Below are positions 53,095 to 60,960 of a stretch of DNA of 62,997 nucleotides, in pieces. The notes beneath the pieces were generated by a model that was given only the letters and a program-made list of their open reading frames with translations, had not been told where the DNA came from and did no database searches. Every line of letters starts with the position of its first letter. Position 1 is the first letter of the stretch. The position numbers were made by a program, and so were the translations under genes. The stretch comes from Suilimivivens sp009774465 (lineage in GTDB: Bacteria; Bacillota; Clostridia; Lachnospirales; Lachnospiraceae), in contig CANDAE010000022.1 in NCBI GenBank assembly GCA_947382645.1, forward strand, positions 1 to 62,997, read 5' to 3'.

Positions 53095-54420
53095 TTACTG
53101 ATTTTGGAAAAGCATTTTTTCGTCATTTTCCTCCCTGTCAGAGGCTTCTTCCTCTTTCCCCGCCGGATCAGGCTCTTTCTCCGGAAGCGTCATCAAAACT
53201 TTTACCACTCTGTTTTGATTAACTCCCTGAACTTTCAAAGTAATATTCTGATCTGTGACAATGGTCTCTCCATCCTCCGGAAGTCTGTCCAAATTCTCTA
53301 TAATAAGTCCTCCAATAGAATCATAATCCTCCGATTCAAGCATAGTACCCAGCTCATCATTAATATCGCTCAGCTTCATGCCTCCTTCTACCAGATAAGT
53401 GCGCTCATCAACCTGCTTAATAAACTCCTCCTCATCCTCATCATACTCATCACGGATTTCACCTACGATCTCCTCCAAAAGATCTTCCAATGTAATCATT
53501 CCCACAGCAGCGCCATATTCATTTAAAACAATAGACACGTTAACACACTTTTCACGCATCTCAATCAAAAGATCCGCTGTCTTTTTAAATTCATAAGTGT
53601 AATAAATATTCCTCATAATATCACTGATTTTAAACTGCTCCTTATCCTTGACCAGAATAAAATCCTTGATATTAATCATGCCTATAATATTATCCTTATC
53701 TTCTTTAAATACCGGAAGCCTGGTATACATGCATTCTGCAAATAAATCCAGCACTTCTTCATATTCCGCATCCTCGCTGACCGTCGCCATATCAATTCTG
53801 GGAATCATAATGTCCTTTGCCACTGCGTCGCTAAAGTCAAACACATTATAAATCATCTCACGCTCTTCTGACTCAATGACGCCATCCTCATGGCTGACTT
53901 CCACATAAGTGCGCAATTCTGTTTCCGTCATAGCTGTTCTCTTGCCTGCATCAATATGTAACAGCTTCATCAAAGCGCCTGCCAGCTTGTCAATCAGAAA
54001 AATAACAGGTGTCATTATTTTCATAAGTCCCGAAATGATTGAAGCATAAAAAAGCGCCATTTTTTCTGAATAGACCATTGCCACATTCTTGGGTATAATC
54101 TCACCAAACAATAAGATCACCACTGTTAAGATTCCCGTTGCAATTCCTACAGCCAGACCAATTTTAAGGGCCAGCGTTGTTGCCAGTGAGGAAGCCACGA
54201 TATTGACGATATTATTCCCTATCAAAATGGCACTCAGCATTTTTCCGTACTTTTCAAGCACGTCAAGGGCTGTCTGCGCCCGTTTATTTCCCTCATCCGC
54301 AAGGGCTTTCAGCCTGACTTTGTTTGCTGTGGTAAGGGACGTCTCCGCAGAGGAAAAGAACCCTGATAAAAACACTAAAATCAATATTGCCACCAATTGC
54401 ATGACACCATCGGTATCCAA
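53095..54420 (-). CDS. CNNM/CorC-type membrane protein with CBS domains
   Basis: Hemolysin-family (HlyC/CorC) protein of about 441 residues. Membrane CNNM domain: LVFLSGFFSSAETSLTTANK, SAILIGNNIVNIVASSLATT, GEIIPKNVAM. Then a CBS pair (DIMIPRIDMATVSEDAEYEE; VNVSIVLNEYGAAVGMITLE) and a C-terminal transporter-associated domain (YLVEGGMKLSDINDELG). Probably Mg2+ or other cation export; substrate not proven. Start TTG 54420 with AAGGAG ten bases upstream; ATG 54402 is possible. Confidence 0.9.
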   Translation of the reverse strand: MDTDGVMQLVAILILVFLSGFFSSAETSLTTANKVRLKALADEGNKRAQTALDVLEKYGKMLSAILIGNNIVNIVASSLATTLALKIGLAVGIATGILTVVILLFGEIIPKNVAMVYSEKMALFYASIISGLMKIMTPVIFLIDKLAGALMKLLHIDAGKRTAMTETELRTYVEVSHEDGVIESEEREMIYNVFDFSDAVAKDIMIPRIDMATVSEDAEYEEVLDLFAECMYTRLPVFKEDKDNIIGMINIKDFILVKDKEQFKISDIMRNIYYTYEFKKTADLLIEMREKCVNVSIVLNEYGAAVGMITLEDLLEEIVGEIRDEYDEDEEEFIKQVDERTYLVEGGMKLSDINDELGTMLESEDYDSIGGLIIENLDRLPEDGETIVTDQNITLKVQGVNQNRVVKVLMTLPEKEPDPAGKEEEASDREENDEKMLFQNQ

Positions 54421-54589
54421 AATAAACTCACTCCTTATTTTTGTAATTTGAAAACTGTAATCAGACAGCATATGCAAATATTACAATATAGGGCATTCCC
54501 TGTCAAGTTCCTACATATAATATAACAATTCAATCAATGATGTGGAAAGTCTGCCATATCAACTTTATTAATTATCCCCAGGAGGCACT

Positions 54590-54964
54590 ATGTTAAAGAA
54601 ATTCAATCTAAGTTCAAGAATTACTTTTCTGCTAAAAGCACTGCTTATCTCCTACCTGCTCACCACTGGTCTTTTACTGCTTCTTGCATTGTTTCTATAC
54701 CGTTTTGAGCTTTCAGAAAAAATTGTGTCCATCAGCATTATTATCATTTACATAATCGTTACATTTTTAGCGGGATTCATTGCCGGGAAAAGAGAAGGGA
54801 ATAAAAAATTTTTGTGGGGACTATTAATGGGCGTCCTTTATTTTGCTATTCTGATAGTGGTTTCACTGATCGTAAACCACGGAATGAATGAAGTTTCCGG
54901 AAACTTTTTTACGGTGCTTTTACTGTGCGGCGGCAGTGGAATGTTAGGTGGTATGATAAGCTAG
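54590..54964 (+). CDS. TIGR04086 family membrane protein
   Basis: 124 residues with four hydrophobic segments, first LLKALLISYLLTTGLLLLLALF, last ending GGSGMLGGMIS. Matches the small TIGR04086 membrane family, which in Clostridia lies near SCIFF and secDF genes. Ribosome site CAGGAGG seven bases upstream. Function unknown; the conserved neighbourhood suggests a link to export or to SCIFF, but that is inference. Confidence 0.82.
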   Translation: MLKKFNLSSRITFLLKALLISYLLTTGLLLLLALFLYRFELSEKIVSISIIIIYIIVTFLAGFIAGKREGNKKFLWGLLMGVLYFAILIVVSLIVNHGMNEVSGNFFTVLLLCGGSGMLGGMIS

Positions 54965-54981
54965 TTCGAAAAAACACCAAA

Positions 54982-55025
54982 AAAGGGGTATCCAAAAAGT
55001 CTTCACAACTTTAGGATACCCCTTT
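54982..55025. terminator. Bidirectional terminator
   Basis: Perfect 12-base arms AAAGGGGTATCC and GGATACCCCTTT around 20 bases, placed between two convergent genes. Confidence 0.8.
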
Positions 55026-55040
55026 AAAACATCCTGATAA

Positions 55041-55403
55041 TTAATCTCTTGGTAAAAGCGTCAACTCCTGTGTCCACTTTAATATTTCATGGATATGTGT
55101 TAACTGTGTGGGTGTAAAACCTTCCAAAATATCTACAATCTTATCAGGAACTTTCTGGATATCATTACCGGTCAGCAAATAATCATTACTTACACATAAT
55201 GCCTTTGAAATCTTATATAATATTTCCACCGAAAATCCTTTCTTTCCCATTTCAATCTCATACAGAAATTTAGTTGAAATTTCAATTTTCTCTGCAAATG
55301 CATCTCTTGTAAAATCATTTGCCTCACGCAGAGTGCGTACTCTCAATCCTATATCCTTGTACGGGATATCAATTGTTGATTTAGACTTACCGGTTCTTCC
55401 CAT
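55041..55403 (-). CDS. XRE-family HTH regulator next to agrB
   Basis: 120 residues. HTH domain (about 14-70): LRVRTLREANDFTRDAFAEK followed by ISTKFLYEIEMGKKGFSV and YKISKALCVSNDYLLTG. It has a short helical C-terminal tail and no other domain. It is divergent from agrB across a 303-base spacer and may regulate it. An inverted repeat just upstream of its start could be its own operator. Confidence 0.87.
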   Translation of the reverse strand: MGRTGKSKSTIDIPYKDIGLRVRTLREANDFTRDAFAEKIEISTKFLYEIEMGKKGFSVEILYKISKALCVSNDYLLTGNDIQKVPDKIVDILEGFTPTQLTHIHEILKWTQELTLLPRD

Positions 55404-55418
55404 TTTCGTCCTCCATTC

Positions 55419-55443
55419 TGACAGCCTTTCTCTTAGGCTGTCA
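55419..55443. promoter_or_regulatory. Inverted repeat upstream of the HTH gene
   Basis: Eight-base perfect arms TGACAGCC and GGCTGTCA around nine bases, 16-40 bases before the HTH gene start. Fits an autoregulatory operator or a leader hairpin; not resolved. Confidence 0.4.
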
Positions 55444-55655
55444 ACTCTAAATTTTCAGTTCCTGCTACCACATGGCATATCCATTAATGTTTGATAAAGT
55501 ATAACATTTATTAGCCTAAATATGAGGAATTCAACCAAATAACAGGATTTTTAAACTAATTTCCATTTTTTTACATAATTCGACTTATTTTTCACTGTTT
55601 AAAGTAAAAAACATACGATTCAGTCATTTTTTTAAATATACATTGCTTTTTCACA

Positions 55656-55661
55656 TATAAT
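55656..55661 (+). promoter_or_regulatory. agrBD promoter -10
   Basis: A perfect TATAAT 45 bases before agrB, with only a poor TTAAAT-like -35. A good -10 with a poor -35 is expected for an activator-dependent promoter. Upstream lies CACTGTTTAAAG (near 55595-55608), distantly like a LytTR half-site. The rest of 55404-55706 is AT-rich with no gene. Confidence 0.45.
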
Positions 55662-55706
55662 GGCTTTAATTTTAAAGGGATTTTTTTTAGAAAGGAATTG
55701 GTTTTT

Positions 55707-56273
55707 ATGCATGAACTTTTGAAAGAGCAATATGAATTCAGTGATTATCAAATTGCTCAGCTTGAATACCTTGGAAAAACTTTTCTTTCCGAATTCAGCA
55801 AGCTTTTCATTATGGGAATTTTTTTCAGAAAACAACTTAGCATTTATTTTTTCGCAGTAGTTGTAATGGTGCTTTTGAGAACAGCAACCGGAGGAATCCA
55901 CTGTAAGAAATATGTTTCCTGTTTCTGTGTAACGTTCTCATATTTGTTTCTTGCCCTGACCGTACTGCCGGTTATACCAGTTAATAAAGTCTTTCAATTG
56001 GTATTGTTGTTTTTGTGTATGCTTTGCAATTATTATATAGGCCCTGTCACCTCTCAGGTACATGCCGCTTTAAAGGATCAACTGGTAAAGCGGGTAAAGA
56101 TTCAGGCCTTTTTAGTGATTTTCTTTTACCTTACACTTACGTATATAATCCCAGAGAGTCCCTACATATCTGCCGGGTTCTGGATCATTATATTACACAC
56201 TCTGCAGCTTACCGCTGCAAGGATTATAAAGAAAGGAGCCCCTTATGAGAGAGAAACTTGTGAAATTTTCTAA
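55707..56273 (+). CDS. agrB: AgrB-type cyclic peptide processing protease
   Basis: Membrane Cys protease that cuts and cyclises the AgrD precursor, about 188 residues. The catalytic pair is visible in RTATGGIHCKKYVSCFC: His65, and Cys72 seven residues later, the same spacing as His77/Cys84 in Staphylococcus. Five or six membrane segments. ATG 55707 has AAGGA ten bases upstream; the in-frame TTG 55698 is too close to it. It overlaps agrD by 29 bases in another frame. Confidence 0.92.
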   Translation: MHELLKEQYEFSDYQIAQLEYLGKTFLSEFSKLFIMGIFFRKQLSIYFFAVVVMVLLRTATGGIHCKKYVSCFCVTFSYLFLALTVLPVIPVNKVFQLVLLFLCMLCNYYIGPVTSQVHAALKDQLVKRVKIQAFLVIFFYLTLTYIIPESPYISAGFWIIILHTLQLTAARIIKKGAPYERETCEIF

Positions 56274-56382
56274 GCCTTTGCTGCTTGCATGCACTGCTTT
56301 AGAAGTGTGGATTACCATTGGTATTGCAAGCACATTCTTTTTTGGAGAATATGAGCCTCCAAAAAAGCCTGTAGAAGAATAA
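56245..56382 (+). CDS. agrD: AgrD-type autoinducer precursor peptide without a ring Cys
   Basis: 45 residues, too short for most gene callers. It starts MREKLVKFSKPLLLACTALE (amphipathic leader) and then reads IGIASTFFFGEYEPPKKPVEE. The YEPP-K-P-EE end is the charged recognition tail typical of AgrD. No Cys lies in the signal region; the only Cys is residue 16 in the leader. Ser29 or Thr30 would have to form the ring, giving a lactone. A GAAAGGAG ribosome site lies six bases upstream. The start is inside agrB, so the two are coupled. Confidence 0.85.
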   Translation: MREKLVKFSKPLLLACTALEVWITIGIASTFFFGEYEPPKKPVEE

Positions 56383-56396
56383 AAAAGACTGTTAAA

Positions 56397-56459
56397 AAAT
56401 ACACCCTTTTATAATAAGCAGATATAAATTCAATCTGTTGATTATAAAAGGGTGTATTT
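56397..56459 (+). terminator. agrBD terminator
   Basis: Perfect 19-base arms (56397-56415 and 56441-56459); the loop can also pair CAGAT with ATCTG. T tracts follow on the plus strand. Very stable, it separates agrBD from the convergent kinase gene. Confidence 0.85.
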
Positions 56460-56525
56460 TTGTGATGGAGAGCAACAATAAAACCTGAAGCTTATTCTTC
56501 AACTTCCAACTCATTCAATTATGCC

Positions 56526-57830
56526 TTATGCTTCTGACTCCACAACGCGCCTTTCTGCTGCTTTTTCATTTTTGAGAATCCTGAAAGATATCCAATTCCG
56601 GTTGTCTATTGTCTCACAGATGCTTGATACATAAAATCCATACTCATCGCAGGTGCTTTTCATATTATATAATCCAAGTCCCCTGTTCTCACCTTTCTGA
56701 CTATAGCCTTTCTTATAGAACAGAGCAATTTCATCAGGCGCAAAATATCTGCTTGTATTTCTCACTTCAATTTCAAATTCATCATCATATTCCACCATCA
56801 GGACAAAAATCTTCTTTTCACCATCCTGAGCTTTTTCCAGTGCCTCTACTGCATTTCTAATCAGGTTGCCAACCACTTCTACCACTTTATAAGCAGGCAT
56901 TCCAATATCGAATTCGCTAATGCTTATCTTGAAAGAAAGGTCAATTCCCAGCTTTTCGATTTCCATGAATTTTGCATATAAGAATCCTATAATCACCGGA
57001 TTTCCTGTTTTCAGCAGCTTGTTAAATCGGCTCTCGCCTTTGATGGCTTCATAGTAATCCGCCTGTGCATTTACCAGTTCTTCATAGGTATTATACATAT
57101 AGCAAAAGCCCTTCATTGTATTTATGTGGTTATTAAATTCATGCTGGCGCATTCTGATGTTATCAATCATGCTTTGAATGGAATCAGCATATAATTTGTG
57201 CATCTTTAGTTCTGTTTCAATTTCCTTGGCCTTTACTTTAGATTTCCCAAGCTGATATACAAGAAAACAGATAAATATAAAACTTGCAAACAATATAGCA
57301 TTTTGAAAAAGCCCTACGCTATCCATTCTCTTATACACTACCAAGCAATATCCTGCTACGACAATACTTATACATAATGCAACAATATAAATTCTATCCT
57401 TATCCTGCAAGAAGGAGGAAAACTTGTCCAGCCTACACATTGGAAGAATAACAAGTACTATAATAAATGCAATTCCATTTACCATCAAAGAACCAACAGG
57501 ACCAATCACTTGTGCTCTGAAAATCATATAAAATACAAATAATACTATAAATTGTACACTACTTGTAATCGCTACATTAAGAATATAATTTACTACAAGT
57601 GGCTTGATTTTAAACCCAAATTTTGCTCCACAATATACAGCAATAACCGGATAAGTTATCAAGGTATAGGTTTGGGGCAGACTATAATAATTTACTGCTG
57701 TCAGTATGATCATATGTATCGCCAAATAGCTAACTGTCTTAATATCCAGTGTAACTTTTTCTCCATACAGATGGTGCAGGCAAAATACAATAGATAAAAT
57801 TTCAAGCAACAAACAAATATTTGTAATCAT
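56526..57830 (-). CDS. AgrC-like sensor histidine kinase (GHKL)
   Basis: 434 residues. Six or so membrane segments fill residues 1-195. The H-box MRQHEFNNHINTMKGF carries the phospho-acceptor His. The ATPase domain has the N-box EVVGNLIRNAVEAL and the G-box ENRGLGLYNMKSTCDEYGF. This is the HPK10-type layout of AgrC, the receptor for cyclic autoinducer peptides. It overlaps the response-regulator gene by four bases and faces agrBD tail to tail. Confidence 0.9.
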   Translation of the reverse strand: MITNICLLLEILSIVFCLHHLYGEKVTLDIKTVSYLAIHMIILTAVNYYSLPQTYTLITYPVIAVYCGAKFGFKIKPLVVNYILNVAITSSVQFIVLFVFYMIFRAQVIGPVGSLMVNGIAFIIVLVILPMCRLDKFSSFLQDKDRIYIVALCISIVVAGYCLVVYKRMDSVGLFQNAILFASFIFICFLVYQLGKSKVKAKEIETELKMHKLYADSIQSMIDNIRMRQHEFNNHINTMKGFCYMYNTYEELVNAQADYYEAIKGESRFNKLLKTGNPVIIGFLYAKFMEIEKLGIDLSFKISISEFDIGMPAYKVVEVVGNLIRNAVEALEKAQDGEKKIFVLMVEYDDEFEIEVRNTSRYFAPDEIALFYKKGYSQKGENRGLGLYNMKSTCDEYGFYVSSICETIDNRNWISFRILKNEKAAERRVVESEA

Positions 57831-58555
57831 AACCCAAACTCCGCCAATACCTTTTTCTTATAGGTAATACCGATCTCAATCTGCTCCTCAATGTCCTTCA
57901 GCGTAATATATCTGTTTGCTGTATCCACGCAGGTAATGTGGTTTTTATTGACAATCACATTTCTGCTGCATCTGATCAGACAATCCGTATCAAGCTCCTC
58001 AAGGATATTTTTGCAGGGTTTGTAAGGAACCGTCAAGGTTCCTTCATTTACCAGATGTATTGTAACCACATGGTTCAGGCTTTCTATGTACAAAATATCC
58101 CGGACCTTGATTGGATACAAAATTCCATCCTTCCTGAAACAAAAAGTCGCATCCTGATTCCTGGCAGTAGCAAAATTCAGTGCCCTCTCTACCAGCGCTT
58201 TCACTGTATCTGGATTAAAAGGCTTTTCCACATAGCCTATACAATTCAAGTCTGTATAGGCGTAATTAGTGGTATCTTCCAGTGATGTGACAAATAAAAC
58301 AGGTGTGAACAAATATTTGGATATGCCTCTGATATTTTCGACCAGCTTGATACCTGAAATATCTCCAGGTTTAGCAGTATCCAGTATAATATCCACCAAA
58401 AATACATCAATTGTATTCTCAAGAAGAGTCTGATATGCTGTACTTACATCTCCGGCAGTATAAACTACTGCACCAGGATTCACCTCCTGAACAATCTTTT
58501 TTAACATTTCCATTTGAATTTTATTATCTTCTACTATCAATACGTGTTTTTCCAT
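57827..58555 (-). CDS. LytTR response regulator, AgrA-like
   Basis: 242 residues. Receiver domain (1-120) with VLIVEDN, phospho-acceptor Asp55 in VFLVDIILD, FVTSLED and VEKPFNPD. LytTR DNA-binding domain (about 140-242) with ILYIESLNHVVTIHL and RCSRNVIVNKNHI. The kinase gene is directly downstream, the HTH gene nine bases upstream, so the three form one operon. Expected to activate agrBD. Confidence 0.92.
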   Translation of the reverse strand: MEKHVLIVEDNKIQMEMLKKIVQEVNPGAVVYTAGDVSTAYQTLLENTIDVFLVDIILDTAKPGDISGIKLVENIRGISKYLFTPVLFVTSLEDTTNYAYTDLNCIGYVEKPFNPDTVKALVERALNFATARNQDATFCFRKDGILYPIKVRDILYIESLNHVVTIHLVNEGTLTVPYKPCKNILEELDTDCLIRCSRNVIVNKNHITCVDTANRYITLKDIEEQIEIGITYKKKVLAEFGL

Positions 58556-58564
58556 AATCTTCCC

Positions 58565-59254
58565 TTACATCTTTAGAAACCAGAGTCTCTGCTCAGATAA
58601 CATAAGTATCTTTTTTTGAGCTGAATACTCGATCTGCTGCCACAAATCATCAATAATTACATTGTCAACATTGCCTAAGTCAATCAACAGACTTGGTTTG
58701 CATCCGGTTACTTCATAAATGCGGAGTAAAAGCTCTGCATCCGGATCTGCCTTTCTCTTCTCCAGCATTCGGTACTTTTTGATATTTACACCCAGTTTTT
58801 CAGCCATTGGAATTTGAGCAATCCCCGCTATTTTTCTTATTTCATACAAAACAGATTCCGGATGATAACCGCCTGCCCGAATTTTTAAAACCTCCAATTC
58901 GCATTTAGTTTCAAAACTTATGTCAGAATTGTTTCTGTATATTCCCTGCTCCAAAAGCCATGCAACTGCATATAAAAGCTCCGGTCTGTGTTCGTCCTCG
59001 GCATTTTTAATCAGGACGGCAAGTTCTGACTCCTTTCGTCCGAACTCCTTTCCCGTCATAAGAAAATCAATATCCCACCCTTCTTTCATAAGACTTTTAA
59101 GACTTTTGTAAGGCACTATCGTTTTCCCCAGTTCCATTTTGCTAAACTGACTTTGAGTAATTCCAAGTACACTGCCGATTTCTTCCTGAGTCATATTTAA
59201 GTACAATCTATATTGACTTAGCCTATGTAAAAATTCTTCATAACTCCTACGCAT
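58565..59254 (-). CDS. Double HTH regulator in the agr operon
   Basis: About 229 residues with two Cro/XRE-like HTH segments. The first is near the start (RLYLNMTQEEIGSVLGITQS and FSKMELGK). The second is at about 145-195 (RKIAGIAQIPMAEKLGVNIK and RMLEKRKADPDAELLLRI). Between them lies a helical part (ELAVLIKNAEDEHRPELLYA). Not part of a classic agr locus; it may set when the system is made. ATG 59254 (MRRSYEEF) is the likely start; 59305 is longer. Confidence 0.8.
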   Translation of the reverse strand: MRRSYEEFLHRLSQYRLYLNMTQEEIGSVLGITQSQFSKMELGKTIVPYKSLKSLMKEGWDIDFLMTGKEFGRKESELAVLIKNAEDEHRPELLYAVAWLLEQGIYRNNSDISFETKCELEVLKIRAGGYHPESVLYEIRKIAGIAQIPMAEKLGVNIKKYRMLEKRKADPDAELLLRIYEVTGCKPSLLIDLGNVDNVIIDDLWQQIEYSAQKKILMLSEQRLWFLKM

Positions 59255-59420
59255 GAATAAATTTCCCCGCGAATTATCTTTAGTACTATGAATCATTTTA
59301 CGCAATTGTACTCTGCCTATCTAAGACCTATATTTGACTATCTATCATTGTATCCCATGCGTCAATACCATATTTGGTTCGTAGATATTAATCTATTTAT
59401 TAACTTTATTTTGCATTTTT

Positions 59421-60917
59421 TTATAAAAGCCTCCTTTTCCGCATAATCATTTCATCTATTTTGTCAATGTAGAGACTCACATCTTTCACATTATCACACC
59501 GCTCAATTTTTCCATCCCCAAAAACCCTTTTAGTTATACTTCCAGTGCCCAATGCTGCGATAGTTTGTTTCTCCTCCATGATCAAAATATTGTATATGCC
59601 AAATTTTCCATCTCTGGCATAACCCACATTTTCAAAATTTCCGGCCATATTCTTCTGGCGGTACAGGTAATAGGGAACCATTCCCATGTCTGCTGCACCA
59701 TTTGCTGTAATTTCCATCATTTCGTCCGTATTATTTAGCGCTGAAATACCGTTTTCCTCTATCCACCTGTTCAACCCTGAAGCACGTTTAACAGCCAGTG
59801 AATGCACTGTTAAGCTGTCCGGATTTAATCTTAGCACCTCCTCCATTGTGTTTTTCACATCTTCCTTTGTCTCCCCAGGCAATCCTAAAATCAGATCCAT
59901 ATTTATATTGGTAAATCCAGCCTGCCTTGCAAGGGCAAATGCCTCCTTCACCTGAGTAACCGTATGTTTTCTTCCAATGATGTCCAGTGTCTGCTGCTTC
60001 ATGGTCTGGGGATTAACAGAAATACGTGTAACGCCGCCCTCCTTCAGCGCTTTCAGCTTTTCTATTGTAATGCTGTCGGCCCGCCCTGCCTCCACTGTAA
60101 ACTCCTTTAAATGAGAAAGATCAAAACTGTCATTTATTTTTTTAAGCAGCCTTGAAAGCTCTCCTGCCTCCAAAGTGGTAGGTGTTCCCCCGCCAATATA
60201 AATGGTATCCAGAACTTTATCTTTATAGTAATCTGCCACAAAGGTAATTTCCTTATCCAAAGCATCCAGATATTCGTTTATCCTTTTTTTCCATGAAAAA
60301 ATAGGATAAGAGGTAAAGGAACAGTATAGACAGGTAGTAGGACAAAAGGGAATTCCAATATACAGACTGTATCCGTCCTCATAGTGCAGGGTGTCCAGCA
60401 ATGCTTTTTCTCTTTTGGCAATCTGAATTGCCAGCTCCCCTTTCTTCTCGCTGATGAAGTAAGTATCTTTCATGTATTTCAAAATGTCAACATCCGTCCG
60501 CCCCTCTTCCAACATACTCATTGGAATTTTAGTAGGACGAATGCCGGTCAGAGTTCCCCAGGGAAGAGCTTTTCCGGTATGTTCGGAAAGTCCTGCATAA
60601 ATAAGCTGCTTTAAACAGTTTTTTACCTGCGGCCTTGGCATGTCCCCGGTAATACTGATTTTTTTTACACCAAAAGAAGCCCTTCCATTTCCTCCATTTA
60701 GCAGAGAAAGTAAAATAGCATCTTTGGCAAATTCAATATTCAAATCCGGAAGCCCCGGACTTGAACTGTCATTTTCAATATTTTCTTTATTTTCTGTATC
60801 CGGAGATACGGATACTTTCACATCACAGGCAGGATAAAAAGCTTTCACCAATGAGTGAATATCATACTCAAATCCTGCCTCATTTACAGTGACCACAACA
60901 TAATTTTCGTGTTTCAT
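59421..60917 (-). CDS. hemZ: Coproporphyrinogen dehydrogenase HemZ
   Basis: Radical-SAM enzyme related to HemN, 498 residues. The N-terminal domain (about 1-170) is specific to HemZ. The cluster motif is GIPFCPTTCLYCSF, followed by YIGGGTPTTLE, EAGRADSIT, VNPQTM and MDLILGLPGETKEDV. Late YYLYRQKNMAGNFENVGYA is typical of HemZ. Role in heme synthesis is family knowledge; many anaerobes carry it without a full heme pathway, so its job here is open. Confidence 0.92.
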   Translation of the reverse strand: MKHENYVVVTVNEAGFEYDIHSLVKAFYPACDVKVSVSPDTENKENIENDSSSPGLPDLNIEFAKDAILLSLLNGGNGRASFGVKKISITGDMPRPQVKNCLKQLIYAGLSEHTGKALPWGTLTGIRPTKIPMSMLEEGRTDVDILKYMKDTYFISEKKGELAIQIAKREKALLDTLHYEDGYSLYIGIPFCPTTCLYCSFTSYPIFSWKKRINEYLDALDKEITFVADYYKDKVLDTIYIGGGTPTTLEAGELSRLLKKINDSFDLSHLKEFTVEAGRADSITIEKLKALKEGGVTRISVNPQTMKQQTLDIIGRKHTVTQVKEAFALARQAGFTNINMDLILGLPGETKEDVKNTMEEVLRLNPDSLTVHSLAVKRASGLNRWIEENGISALNNTDEMMEITANGAADMGMVPYYLYRQKNMAGNFENVGYARDGKFGIYNILIMEEKQTIAALGTGSITKRVFGDGKIERCDNVKDVSLYIDKIDEMIMRKRRLL

Positions 60918-60960
60918 TCTGTCATTGTTCCCTTACTTTTCATTCTGTATATTATTTATT

